Shown here: positions 26,259-35,294 of the stretch, in pieces
How positions within the stretch are numbered: position 1 is the first letter of the stretch
Layout: each line of letters opens with the position of its first letter
NCBI GenBank assembly: GCA_038230735.1
Contig: JBBRMR010000007.1
Span: forward strand, 1-64,000
DNA from: Arcicella sp038230735
GTDB taxonomy: Bacteria > Bacteroidota > Bacteroidia > Cytophagales > Spirosomataceae
Length of the DNA: 64,000 nucleotides
Direction: 5' to 3'
Position numbers and translations under genes: made by a program
Notes under the pieces: model-generated
Seen by the model: only the letters and a program-made list of their open reading frames with translations
Told to the model about the DNA's origin: nothing
The model's database searches: none

Positions 26259-27830
26259 ATGCAATACTCAATCCTCTGGGCAGACGATGAAATAGATTTG
26301 CTTAAACCTTATATCATGTTTCTTACCCAAAAAGGGTATGACGTTACCCCCGTAAACTCTGGAAATGATGCTCTGGAAGAAGTTACCAAAAAGAAATATG
26401 ATGTCGTATTCTTGGATGAAAATATGCCAGGAATGACGGGTTTAGAAGTACTTCCGAAGATAAAACAGTTGAAGCCAAATCTTCCCGTAATCATGATTAC
26501 AAAGTCGGAAGAGGAGTATATTATGGAGGAGGCAATCGGTTCTAAGATTGCAGATTATTTAATTAAACCCTTGAACCCCAATCAGATACTACTTTCAGTA
26601 AAGAAGATTTTGGATAAAAAACGCTTGGAGGAAGAGAAAACTAATTTGCTTTACCAACAAGATTTCCGCCAATTAGCCAATCGTTATCAAGAGAAAATGA
26701 ATCATGCCGAATGGGCAGAGGTTTATAAGCAACTCTTGTTTTGGGAATTGGAAATTGACCGTACTGAAAACAAATCTATGGCGGAGGTAATGAATATGCA
26801 AAAAGCTGAAGCCAACTCTAATTTTTCAAGATTTATTAAGGAGAATTACGAAGATTGGCACAACGACCCCAAAGCCAACAAGCCCATTATGTCTCACCAA
26901 TTGATGCGGAAGAAGGTTTTCCCCTTATTGAAAGAAGATTCTCCGCTATTTTTTGTGTTAATTGATAACCTCCGTTTCGACCAATGGAAGGTTTTGGAAG
27001 GACTTATTCAAGACTATTTTTCGGTGGAAGAAGAATCGGTTTATTATTCCATTTTACCTACCACAACGGCTTATGCCCGTAATGCCATTTTCTCAGGTTT
27101 GATGCCTTCGGAAATTGAAAAACAATATCCCAAACATTGGGTTCAGGACATTGGCGATAGTGAAGAAGAAGAAGGTTTCAATAAACACGAAGAGTTTTTC
27201 TTTGAAGAACAATTACGCAAAAGTAGAATGCCTTTCCCCGTCAAATCATCTTATCACAAGATTATTCATACCAATCAAGGGAAAAATTTGGTCGATAATT
27301 TTTCGAAATTACTCCAAAATCACCTTAATATTGTAGTTTATAACTTTGTGGATATGCTCTCGCACGCCCGCACGGATATGGCAATGATTAAAGAACTTGC
27401 CCCTGATGAATCGGGTTATCGTAGTCTAACCGCCAGTTGGTTTAATCACTCTCCATTATTTGATTTATTGAAGAAAATTTCGGAGAAAAAAGGCAGATTA
27501 ATCATCACCACCGACCACGGGATGATACGGGTTCAGAACCCCGCCAAAATTGTGGGAGACCGTTCGGTGAATACGAATTTAAGATACAAACAAGGAAGAA
27601 ATCTTAATTGGGACGATTCTGACCATCTGTTAGTATGTCGTAAACCAGAACGTTATTTCTTGCCAAAGGTCAATGTATCAACCACTTACGTATTTACGAT
27701 GGAAGATTATTTCTTTGCCTATCCCAATAATTACAACCATTACGTCAGTCATTATCGGAATACATTTCAGCACGGAGGCGTGTCTTTGGAGGAGTGTATT
27801 ATTCCATTTGTTTATTTGACGGCGAAATAA
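26259..27830 (+). CDS. porX: PorX-type response regulator with PglZ/alkaline phosphatase domain
   Basis: The 523-residue protein joins a CheY-like receiver (1-120; acidic pocket DDE at 9-11, phosphoacceptor D53 in FLDENMPGMTG, Lys in LIKPLNP) to a linker and a C-terminal alkaline phosphatase-superfamily (PglZ) domain (about 205-520: FFVLIDNLRFDQWK, PTTTAYARNAIFSG, TTDHGMIRV, HGGVSLEECIIPFV). This is the architecture of PorX, the regulator of the type IX secretion system, in which the C-terminal domain has phosphodiesterase activity. The PorY kinase is usually encoded elsewhere. No BREX or other defence genes surround it. Confidence 0.93.
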   Translation: MQYSILWADDEIDLLKPYIMFLTQKGYDVTPVNSGNDALEEVTKKKYDVVFLDENMPGMTGLEVLPKIKQLKPNLPVIMITKSEEEYIMEEAIGSKIADYLIKPLNPNQILLSVKKILDKKRLEEEKTNLLYQQDFRQLANRYQEKMNHAEWAEVYKQLLFWELEIDRTENKSMAEVMNMQKAEANSNFSRFIKENYEDWHNDPKANKPIMSHQLMRKKVFPLLKEDSPLFFVLIDNLRFDQWKVLEGLIQDYFSVEEESVYYSILPTTTAYARNAIFSGLMPSEIEKQYPKHWVQDIGDSEEEEGFNKHEEFFFEEQLRKSRMPFPVKSSYHKIIHTNQGKNLVDNFSKLLQNHLNIVVYNFVDMLSHARTDMAMIKELAPDESGYRSLTASWFNHSPLFDLLKKISEKKGRLIITTDHGMIRVQNPAKIVGDRSVNTNLRYKQGRNLNWDDSDHLLVCRKPERYFLPKVNVSTTYVFTMEDYFFAYPNNYNHYVSHYRNTFQHGGVSLEECIIPFVYLTAK

Positions 27831-28261
27831 TGTTAAAATCAAATCATTTTTGGTTTCTTTTTGAAATTTAAGAATAAATCAATATTATTCACACTACATT
27901 ACACTACGATATTCTGTCTGTATTAAATTCTGATTTTCTAAAAGCTATCAAAACACTTTTAGAAAATCAGGGTATCACTGTTACCGAAGTAGCCGAAATG
28001 AATACCGCAGAGTATTTATTAGGTAAACAATTACTACGAGAAATTTAAATAATTTTTAGAGGCTATTGACACATTCTTCGGAAATATAGACCAACATAAG
28101 AAACAACCAAAATAATTTATTGGGCATAAATTTAGGCTATTTGACTTGTTTAAAAATCCCAAAACCAATTTCGCTTGAGCGTGTGTCATTTTTTAGAAAA
28201 ATAACTCTATCTTTTCCTGATAATTGTTCGAGTTTACTGATAATTAATCCTTTTTTCTTCT
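27831..28261. other. Intergenic region with an ORF remnant and a 15-bp inverted repeat
   Basis: A frame open from 27878 to TAA 28046 reads ...LENQGITVTEVAEMNTAEYL, but it has no plausible start codon and may be the end of a lost gene. Inside it CTGATTTTCTAAAAG (27930-27944) and CTTTTAGAAAATCAG (27956-27970) form a perfect stem with an 11-base loop. No other gene was seen. Confidence 0.35.
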
Positions 28262-28307
28262 CCCCAATATTGGGGATTTTTTGTTTAAAAATTTTCGGTA
28301 AAATTTG
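28262..28307 (+). promoter_or_regulatory. Palindromic promoter cassette, copy 1 (Kelch lipoprotein)
   Basis: CCCCAATATTGGGG (28262-28275), ATTTT, TTG (28281-28283), 16 bases, AAAATTTG (28300-28307). Downstream bases GTAAAAAGAAAT are shared with copy 2. The element lies 50 bases before the signal-peptide ATG. Confidence 0.7.
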
Positions 28308-28357
28308 TCTTGTAAAAAGAAATAGTTCATTTTACTAAAATGGAAAACAAATTTGCC

Positions 28358-29434
28358 ATGAAAAATCTATTCAAAAATCACTTCTCGCTCTCGTTTTTTG
28401 TCCTCATTATGACAGTGGCAGCTTGTAAATCTACTGAGCCAAGCCCAGCTGTAATTCCAGTCCCTACGCCAACGCCAACTCCCACCGTTACGGCATTTAT
28501 CCCCGATGGTTGGAAAGCGTTAGAGCCTTTTGCCGGGGGCGTTCGGAATGCCGCAGTGGCAGTTAATATTGGTGATAAAATTTATGTTGGTTTGGGGTAT
28601 AGTTCAACTTCGGGCAATAGTCAAGTATCAGACGACTGGTACGAATATGACCCAGCTACCAATCAATGGACTTCAAAAAGCAATTTTCCAGGCACTACCC
28701 GTGCCAATGCCGTTGCCTTCGTCATTAATGGCAAGGCTTACGTGGGTTTAGGTACTAATTATGACCGACAAAGCAGGACTGATTTATACAAAGATTTTTA
28801 TGAATATAATCCTGCATCAAATACTTGGGTTCAAAAAGCAAATTTCAGCGGTACTCCTCGAGACCAACCCGTTTATTTTACCATCGGAGATAAAGGGTAT
28901 CTTGGCACGGGTAATATTGATGCCACTCAACCAAATAATACCAAAGAGTTTTATGAATACAATGCCACAAAAGACGTTTGGACAAAAAAAGCTGATTTTT
29001 TTGGTTCAGCTCGTTGTCGCTCAGTTGGTTTTTCAATTAATGGTAAAGGCAATATCGGCGGCGGAGAAGACAACAACATAGCGAAACAAAGTGATTTCTA
29101 CGAATATGATCCTAACACTGACAACTGGTTAAAAAAAGCTTCACTGCCCATTGCCATTGCTCGTGCAAGAGGATTTTCTTTTAATAATTTGGGGTACACC
29201 GTTGGAGGTTTAGGGGGTGGTCAGAATACCAACTTGAATGATATTTACAAATACAATCCTGTCGATGATACATGGGCAATCGTGAGCGAAATTGCCGCAG
29301 AAAAAAACACTAATAAAGGTAGGTTCTACCCAATTACTATTCCGATAAAAGCAAAAATTTATATTGGTTTGGGTGGGCGAAATGCTGAATCCACCACGAA
29401 CTTAAAGGATTTTTATGAACTTACGTTAAAGTAA
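28358..29434 (+). CDS. Kelch-repeat lipoprotein
   Basis: From the ATG at 28358 the product has a lipoprotein signal (SFFVLIMTVAAC, Cys lipobox), a short Pro/Thr linker, and about six Kelch blades of roughly 48-52 residues with the pattern YEYxPxxNxWxxKxxFPGxxRxxAVxFxIxxKxYVGxG. Kelch propellers on the cell surface usually bind glycans or proteins. An ATG at 28340 would add six residues. It is the first gene of the accessory region and has a palindromic promoter cassette. Confidence 0.88.
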   Translation: MKNLFKNHFSLSFFVLIMTVAACKSTEPSPAVIPVPTPTPTPTVTAFIPDGWKALEPFAGGVRNAAVAVNIGDKIYVGLGYSSTSGNSQVSDDWYEYDPATNQWTSKSNFPGTTRANAVAFVINGKAYVGLGTNYDRQSRTDLYKDFYEYNPASNTWVQKANFSGTPRDQPVYFTIGDKGYLGTGNIDATQPNNTKEFYEYNATKDVWTKKADFFGSARCRSVGFSINGKGNIGGGEDNNIAKQSDFYEYDPNTDNWLKKASLPIAIARARGFSFNNLGYTVGGLGGGQNTNLNDIYKYNPVDDTWAIVSEIAAEKNTNKGRFYPITIPIKAKIYIGLGGRNAESTTNLKDFYELTLK

Positions 29435-29479
29435 TTTATAGAAAAGGAATCATCATAAGAATACTGAAACATTGAAATT

Positions 29480-30855
29480 ATGAAAAATTCATTTACCTTC
29501 ATCCAAAAGCTCTTACCATATCTTGCATTGGGGCTAAGTGTTTTGTTTATAGATAGTTGCAAAACAAACGACAATTCAATACCAGAGCCAATTATAGTAA
29601 ATTACGCTACTGAGGTAACCACACGTTGGGCAAAGATGTCTTTGAAAATTGCCGAAAAAACACCAGGAAACACGCCAACTTATGCCTCTCGGGGCTTTGG
29701 TTTTTTGGGTTTGACCATGTACGAAACGGTGGTAAACGGCTATCTCGACTATAAATCAATGGCAGGACAATTGACCGATTTGAGCAGTTTACCAAAGCCC
29801 ATAACTGGACAAAATATAATTGGGTATTGAGCCTAAATGCTGGTCAAGCGTTTATGTTGAAAAATATTTACGAACAAACTTCCAACGTAAACAAAACAAG
29901 CATTGACTCGCTGGAAGCCTTAATTGTTTCGGAAATCTCCAAAACTGAAACCAAAGACGTGGTGGACAAATCAATTGCTTATGGACAAGAAGTTGCCAAA
30001 GCCATCTTTGAATATTCCAAAACCGATGGTGGGTATCAAAGCTATAAAGCCAATTTTACTCCTGATTTTCAATTAGCGGTATCGCCTGGCTCATGGACTC
30101 CTCCCGCTTTTAGTCAATCGCCCTCTAAATTACCTTTGCATCCTTATTGGGGGCAACACCGTACTTTTGTGGCAGCCAATAGTACGATGCCAGTGCCAAA
30201 AATGCTGGATTATTCTACCCAAAAAACATCGGATTATTATTTGCAATTTTTAGAGGTGTACAATAAAAGTCAAATGCTAACCGATGCTGAAATGGCAACC
30301 GCCGTTTGGTGGAGTGATGACCCAAGCCAGACTTTTACTCCTCCTGGACATTCCTACAGCCTTGCCAATATCGCCGTAAAAACGGCTAATGCCAACCTTA
30401 TACAAGCAGCACGTACTTTTGCGGGGGTGGGTATGGGCATTGCCGATGCTTTTGTGATATGCTGGAAATGTAAATATAATTACATGGTTGAGCGTCCATC
30501 TTCTTTTATTCGCAAAAATATTGAACCTCGTTGGATACAATTTTGGCCCGAACCACCTTTCCCAGCTTTTTATTCTGGTCATGCGGTGCAGGGGGCGGCA
30601 ACGGCAACGGTATTGACTTCTATTTATGGCGATAACTTTAAATTTACGGATAACTCACACGAAGGCAGACCAGACGACGTACTTACAGGGATTCCGTATA
30701 AAAACCGAAATTTTAATTCCTTCAATAATGCTGCGGTAGAATCTGCCAATTCCCGATTTTTAGGCGGTATTCATACCAAATACGATAATGAAACGGGGCT
30801 TGTTGAAGGAAAAAAAATTGGGGAAAATGTAAGTAACTTGCTGTGGAGAAAGTGA
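29480..30855 (+). pseudogene. Vanadium-dependent haloperoxidase/PAP2 lipoprotein, frameshifted
   Basis: Frame one (29480-29830) begins with a lipoprotein signal (LGLSVLFIDSC) and ends IIGY; the same protein continues in the next frame as LSLNAGQAFMLKNIYEQT... to 30855. Adding one A to the A-run at about 29813 restores GQKYNWVLSLN. The C-terminal part has the full PAP2/haloperoxidase phosphate or vanadate pocket: K-x6-RP (KYNYMVERP), SGH (FYSGHAVQG) and SR-x5-H-x3-D (SRFLGGIHTKYD). The 1-base loss lies in a homopolymer, so a sequencing error or slippage-based phase switch is possible instead of true loss. Confidence 0.85.
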
Positions 30856-30918
30856 TGATGTGCCTCTGATTTCCATGAGCTTCCGTTAATTTATTCTTCA
30901 GACCGATATACTATCGAG

Positions 30919-30950
30919 AAGGTTCAAACTATTTAGTTTGAACCTTTTTT
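30919..30950 (+). terminator. Terminator after the haloperoxidase gene
   Basis: AAGGTTCAAACTA (30919-30931) and TAGTTTGAACCTT (30934-30946) pair perfectly over 13 bp with a two-base loop gap, followed by T residues. Confidence 0.88.
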
Positions 30951-30997
30951 AATACCCTTTATTTTTATCGTAAAAAGTTGCAAAATACTGATTTTTA

Positions 30998-31033
30998 ACT
31001 GTTTACTGATAACTACTTACTGAAAACTGATAA
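30998..31033. repeat. GTTTACTGATAACT-type repeat
   Basis: ACTGTTTACTGATAACTAC and ACTGAAAACTGATAA form a short tandem like that at 4678-4811, directly before palindromic cassette copy 2. A shorter version precedes copy 1. Confidence 0.5.
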
Positions 31034-31041
31034 ATTCTTCT

Positions 31042-31087
31042 CCCCAATATTGGGGATTTTTTGTTTGAAATCTTTCGGCAAAATTTG
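31042..31087 (+). promoter_or_regulatory. Palindromic promoter cassette, copy 2
   Basis: CCCCAATATTGGGG (31042-31055), ATTTT, TTG (31061-31063), 16 bases, AAAATTTG (31080-31087). It is 50 bases before the signal-peptide ATG of the next gene, the same distance as in copy 1. Confidence 0.7.
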
Positions 31088-31137
31088 TTGTGTAAAAAGA
31101 AATAAGTCTTTTTATGGATTTGAAAACAAATTTTATC

Positions 31138-32358
31138 ATGAAAAATCTTACCAAAATCTTAGGTTTAATTTATGTGGCAATTATAATGATTGCGGTGGCT
31201 TGTAAGAAGGACGAACCAACACCCACGCCACCCGTAACAACGCCCACAACAACTCCGCCCGTAGTTACCAAAAGCACGGCAAAAGACATTACCAAATTTA
31301 GCTTTGCCGCCCTAAGCCCCGCCGTTGATGCTACGATTGATGCCACTGCCAAGACAATTACTGCCACCGTTCCCGCCGCAACAGACTTAACTAAACTTGT
31401 ACCAACGATTACACTTTCTGATAAAGCAACCGTTTCGCCAGCAAGTAGTGTGGCTACGGATTTTTCAAAAGAAGTGAGTTATACGGTTACAGCGGAGGAT
31501 TTGAGTGTGGTGGTTTGGAAGGTGAATGTAAAAAAGGAGGTTATGGCAACAAATAATTCAACTTGTTACTATAAAACCATAAAAGGTTCAGATGCCAATC
31601 AGACAAGTTATAATTATGAATATAATGCTAAAAATCGTTTGGTTAAATTAATCGTATCAATATTTGGAACAACAACAAATGCTACTCAAACTTACAAATA
31701 TGATGCAGATGATTATGTAACTGATTATTCATATGTATCATACGATTATACAACCAATCAAACATATTCGTATCAGAATGGTAAACGTATAAGCGAAAAG
31801 GGGACTTATAAGGTATCGGGCAATTCTACAACATATGATTTTTTAATAACGTATGAATATGATAGTAATGGAAATTTAATCAAAATGAATGATAATGGTG
31901 TAGTCTATGTGTACAACAATGGAAAGACAATTAGTATAACAGACCCTACAACCAATTATCAATTAAATGTACAAGGATTGGTTATGAAATCTACTATTAT
32001 AGCGGATGGATCATACTATGTATATACATACAATGCAGACGGTCTTCAAAAGTTAAAAGAAAAATTTGATAAAAATGGAAAAAGAAATGAAAGTAGGGTT
32101 CGGGAATATATAAAGGAAAAAGGTGGTCTGGAAGATAATGGAACATCTAAAGGTGTCTCTACACTTCCCGATGCATATGGCGAGGGCTATCTTGAAAAAG
32201 AAACAAAATATACTGTAAATGCAAGTAATATTGAAACGAAAGTCCAAGAGTCCCTTTACACTTATAATAATAAAGGACACAAAGATACTCTCACTTATAT
32301 GGATGGAACAGGAAAAGTACTTATTGTATATACATATAGCTATCAAGGTTGTAATTAA
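31138..32358 (+). CDS. Lipoprotein with DUF5018-like and YD-repeat regions
   Basis: From ATG 31138 the product has a lipoprotein signal (IMIAVACKKDE), a Pro/Thr linker, a beta-sandwich domain (about residues 45-140: DITKFSFAALSPAVDATID, TVSYTVTAEDLSVVVWKVNV) like the DUF5018-type modules of Bacteroidota surface proteins, and a C-terminal half of YD/RHS-like strands (YNYEYNAKNRLVKL, YEYDSNGNLIKMNDNG, YTYNADGLQKLKEKFDKNG). Its role is unknown; surface display is inferred. A longer start at 31114 adds eight residues. Confidence 0.72.
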   Translation: MKNLTKILGLIYVAIIMIAVACKKDEPTPTPPVTTPTTTPPVVTKSTAKDITKFSFAALSPAVDATIDATAKTITATVPAATDLTKLVPTITLSDKATVSPASSVATDFSKEVSYTVTAEDLSVVVWKVNVKKEVMATNNSTCYYKTIKGSDANQTSYNYEYNAKNRLVKLIVSIFGTTTNATQTYKYDADDYVTDYSYVSYDYTTNQTYSYQNGKRISEKGTYKVSGNSTTYDFLITYEYDSNGNLIKMNDNGVVYVYNNGKTISITDPTTNYQLNVQGLVMKSTIIADGSYYVYTYNADGLQKLKEKFDKNGKRNESRVREYIKEKGGLEDNGTSKGVSTLPDAYGEGYLEKETKYTVNASNIETKVQESLYTYNNKGHKDTLTYMDGTGKVLIVYTYSYQGCN

Positions 32359-32445
32359 AAGTCTTCGTCTTTGTTGGTAGTAAATATTGAATAATGGCGA
32401 AAATATATAAATCCAATTTCTCAATCATTTTAAACAAACAAAATA

Positions 32446-32811
32446 ATGCCAAACAACATAATTACGGGAGAAATGAGATTAGGCAATACGCTGATAATTA
32501 GCGGTCGCTACGAAATGGATATTCCACAAAACGACATTCCAAACAATTTAGACTATATCCGAACTTGTGATATTTATCTTGATGCAAGATTTAACAGTAC
32601 ACCAACTGTGGTGGTAACGGTGCACCATGTGGACACTCCTGAAAATCGAACGCAAGGTAATTCTGTACCCTTTGCCGTTGCCAATGTGGACGTAGATACA
32701 AATTGGGGAACTGCCCAAACTCGAATAATGATAATGGCAACACAAGTGGATATAATCAAAATTGCCTATAAATATTGGTGTGATTATATCGTCATGGGTG
32801 AATCAGCATAA
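32446..32811 (+). CDS. H-type-lectin-like small protein
   Basis: The 121-residue protein lacks a signal peptide. Its C-terminal 80 residues show the strand pattern of H-type lectins: DARFNSTPTVVVTVHHVDT (about 47-65, compare F-x-PPxVVVxLxxLD), and RIMIMATQVDIIKIAYKYWCDYIVMGESA (about 92-120, with the final GxxW/S-A-type edge). H-type lectins bind N-acetylgalactosamine as hexamers or trimers. The match is by eye and the sugar-binding residues are not certain. It sits between two lipoprotein genes. Confidence 0.45.
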   Translation: MPNNIITGEMRLGNTLIISGRYEMDIPQNDIPNNLDYIRTCDIYLDARFNSTPTVVVTVHHVDTPENRTQGNSVPFAVANVDVDTNWGTAQTRIMIMATQVDIIKIAYKYWCDYIVMGESA

Positions 32812-32914
32812 TTATTCTAATTGTTGATGGACACTTCATCTCGGTAAAAATACTAATAACTGCACTGTTCAACTGTGAAAAATTAAATCATTACCAACAA
32901 AACCAACAAAAAAA

Positions 32915-33757
32915 ATGAAAACATTAAAAACGCTCCTCTCCGCCATCATCCTTTGCAGCTTGATAATCTCCTGCAAAAAAACAGAAACCACCACACCCGA
33001 ATTGGTATGCTCGCTCATGAGTCTTGACGATGGTAGTGGTAGCGGCACGATTAAATTCACTTATGATGCCAGTGGAAAGTTTCTGACGGGTGAAATTGAT
33101 GGAATCCCCGTCAAGTTTGACTATACGAGCAGTAATATTTCCAAAGTAACGTATTCCGATGCTAATGCCACTCGCACGATAACGGTGGTCTATGATGCCC
33201 AAAACCGTCCCGTAACCGCCAAGAAGGTTTATACTTCTGCTGGTTTCAAGTTTACCAGTGACTATACCGTTACCTACGATGCCAACGGGCGTTTAAGCAC
33301 TTTAAAGGACGATACCAAAGGTGATTTTGCCAGTATTCTTATCCACCGTCTCGAATATGACGCACAGGGGAATGTGGTGAAACAGTACGTTAAAGAAGAT
33401 GCTTCACCCGAATTTGTGTGGGTAGAAAACGCTGGTTTTGATGGCAAAAAGAATCAATATAAAGGGGTAAAACTCAATCCCCTTATTCTGTTTTACGAAC
33501 CACTCGGTCTCTATGGAAATCAGTCGGAAAGTAATGCAATGGTAGTAAAAAGCCGAGTTGCCAATTTCGATGCCCTCGGTGGATTGTTTAATGTGGATAG
33601 AAAATTTGTCTATGGTACTTACAATGAAAACGGCTATCCAACGGCTTCAACCGAGACTTACAGTGTTGAACACGTTGATTTCAGCAACCCAAGTTCCAAT
33701 AAAACGGTGAAGGAAACGGGAACTTCTAAGTGGATAAATATTTATTCTTGCAAGTAA
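32915..33757 (+). CDS. YD-repeat-like lipoprotein
   Basis: The 280-residue protein has a lipoprotein signal (AIILCSLIISCKK) and a beta-rich body with YD/RHS-like strands: FTYDASGKFLTGEIDG, VVYDAQNRPVTAKKVY, VTYDANGRLSTLKDD and LEYDAQGNVVKQYVKED. It resembles the C-terminal half of the lipoprotein at 31138. It is probably outer-membrane anchored, facing outside or the periplasm. A long hairpin follows it. Confidence 0.72.
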   Translation: MKTLKTLLSAIILCSLIISCKKTETTTPELVCSLMSLDDGSGSGTIKFTYDASGKFLTGEIDGIPVKFDYTSSNISKVTYSDANATRTITVVYDAQNRPVTAKKVYTSAGFKFTSDYTVTYDANGRLSTLKDDTKGDFASILIHRLEYDAQGNVVKQYVKEDASPEFVWVENAGFDGKKNQYKGVKLNPLILFYEPLGLYGNQSESNAMVVKSRVANFDALGGLFNVDRKFVYGTYNENGYPTASTETYSVEHVDFSNPSSNKTVKETGTSKWINIYSCK

Positions 33758-33769
33758 TGAATTTTATTT

Positions 33770-33822
33770 AGAGAAGTTTACGGAAGCCTTCGTTCAAAAC
33801 GAAGACTTCCGTAAACTTCTCT
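33770..33822. terminator. Long hairpin after the lipoprotein gene
   Basis: AGAGAAGTTTACGGAAG (33770-33786) pairs with CTTCCGTAAACTTCTCT (33806-33822), and CTTCGTT (33788-33794) with AACGAAG (33798-33804), giving a 24-bp stem. There is no long T tail, so termination is probable but not certain. Confidence 0.6.
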
Positions 33823-33886
33823 TTGCACACCTACCGTTAAATAAATAACTCCCCTTTTTTTCGGCTGTATTGATAAAATTTCTAAA

Positions 33887-35032
33887 TTGAGGCTAATTAC
33901 CTTGAAATCAGAGATTTGTAATCCTAATACCTTGAAAAAGTTTACCCTAATATTGCTACTCGCTACTTTAATTACATCAAGTTCAGCCACTGGGCAGAGC
34001 TTGAAACTCCACAATATTTGGCATTACCAAAAGGGGGATATTTCCGAAGATTCAATTACGAAAATTTTAAAACGAAATTCTCTTCGACTCAAATATAACG
34101 AAATCGTAACGCTTCAATTTGAAAGGCAAAATACAAATAGTCAGTCTGTTATTTATTATTTCAGAATCCCCAATACGGAGAAATATGACCGTTGGATGGA
34201 ACTTGGGCATGAACCCATCGTACAAATTCCTTCGCTTGATGGAGATGAATATCATGTAGAAATTACCACCAATCCAACAAGTAATAAAGCCGATATTTCC
34301 TTTCCCGTTATCATTAAAAAATCTTTTTGGCAAGAACTCTGGTTTCTAATTGCTGTGATTGTTTACGTGATATTTTTGATTGGCATTGGCATTTATTTTT
34401 TCACTTTGTACAACCTTCGTCAGAAATTAAAACTCCAAGATGTCCGCAATAGAATAGCGGCAGATTTACATGATGAAGTAGGTTCAAACCTCAATAGTAT
34501 TGCCATTTTCGTGGAATTACTCCGCCGAAAAGCTCCTCCCGAATTGTTACCCATCCTTGAAAAAATTACGAGCAATTCCGTAGAATCCGTCCAACTGATG
34601 CAAGATACCATTTGGGCGATTCAGTCTAAAAACGATGATTTTCAGAAATTTACCGACCGTATGCGGGGTTTCGCCACGGAGGTTTTGGCGGCAAAAGGAA
34701 TTTCCTTAGATTTTGATAATCAGATAGATAGCCATAAAAATTCGCTTTCGATGGAAGCTCGTAAAAATGCTTATTCGATTTATAAGGAAGCCATCAACAA
34801 TATCGTCAAACATTCAAAAGCCACCAAAGCGGAGGTGAGAATTTCGGAAGCTAATAATCAGATTTTGATTGAGGTTTCCGACAATGGAATCGGTTTTGAC
34901 CAAAATCAAGCTACCGAAGGCAACGGCTTGCACAATTTTGAACAAAGAGCCGAAGACAACGAAATGAAGCTGAATATTGATTCGATGCAGGGGAGAGGAA
35001 CAAAGGTGATGTTGGGAATTCCCTTATTTTGA
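33887..35032 (+). CDS. Sensor histidine kinase (HisKA_3 family)
   Basis: The protein has a signal-like segment (residues 17-37), a small periplasmic domain (38-148), one transmembrane helix (150-173), the HisKA_3 dimerisation domain with the phospho-His in ADLHDEVGSNLNSIA (H195), and an HATPase domain (NAYSIYKEAINNIVKHS, DNGIGFD, GNGLHNFEQRAEDNEMKL). It is of the NarX/LiaS type that pairs with LuxR-family regulators, such as the one encoded next. No ATG is available: TTG at 33887 or, better placed for the signal peptide, TTG at 33932. Confidence 0.88.
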   Translation: MRLITLKSEICNPNTLKKFTLILLLATLITSSSATGQSLKLHNIWHYQKGDISEDSITKILKRNSLRLKYNEIVTLQFERQNTNSQSVIYYFRIPNTEKYDRWMELGHEPIVQIPSLDGDEYHVEITTNPTSNKADISFPVIIKKSFWQELWFLIAVIVYVIFLIGIGIYFFTLYNLRQKLKLQDVRNRIAADLHDEVGSNLNSIAIFVELLRRKAPPELLPILEKITSNSVESVQLMQDTIWAIQSKNDDFQKFTDRMRGFATEVLAAKGISLDFDNQIDSHKNSLSMEARKNAYSIYKEAINNIVKHSKATKAEVRISEANNQILIEVSDNGIGFDQNQATEGNGLHNFEQRAEDNEMKLNIDSMQGRGTKVMLGIPLF

Positions 35033-35046
35033 GTAAACAAAATACG

Positions 35047-35138
35047 TCTGAATTTGGATTCGTCAGATGTATGGATTTTTTGGATTAAAAATGGATACAA
35101 TCCAAAAAATCCATACATCTGACGAATCTAAATTCAGA
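35047..35138. repeat. 40-bp-arm perfect palindrome between kinase and regulator
   Basis: Arms 35047-35086 and 35099-35138 are reverse complements with one mismatch over 40 bp, around a 12-base loop. The outer 16 bases (TCTGAATTTGGATTCG) are shared with the palindromes at 19162 and 47493. Confidence 0.85.
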
Positions 35139-35178
35139 AATTGTGGGTATGTTTTCATAAACTCAAAACTCTTTTTCT

Positions 35179-35224
35179 CCCCAATATTGGGGATTTTTTC
35201 AATGAAGATTATCACATAGCTTTG
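35179..35224 (+). promoter_or_regulatory. Palindromic promoter cassette, copy 3 (response regulator)
   Basis: CCCCAATATTGGGG (35179-35192), ATTTT plus T, TTC at the -33 position (35198-35200), 16 bases, TAGCTTTG (35217-35224), a full match to the -7 consensus. Beyond the palindrome and spacing the sequence differs from the other copies. Confidence 0.7.
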
Positions 35225-35294
35225 CAACACGAAAACGGAAACACCGATTTGTTTTCCTCTAAACGGGTAATTATTCAAATTTATTGATAAAGCA

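Noticed and set aside
26259..27830. BREX-type phage-defence PglZ
   Set aside because: The protein has an N-terminal receiver domain, the PorX architecture, and no brx or other defence genes are near.
28120..28338. 72-codon ORF before the Kelch gene
   Set aside because: It runs through the palindromic promoter cassette; its sequence is a translation of the regulatory region.
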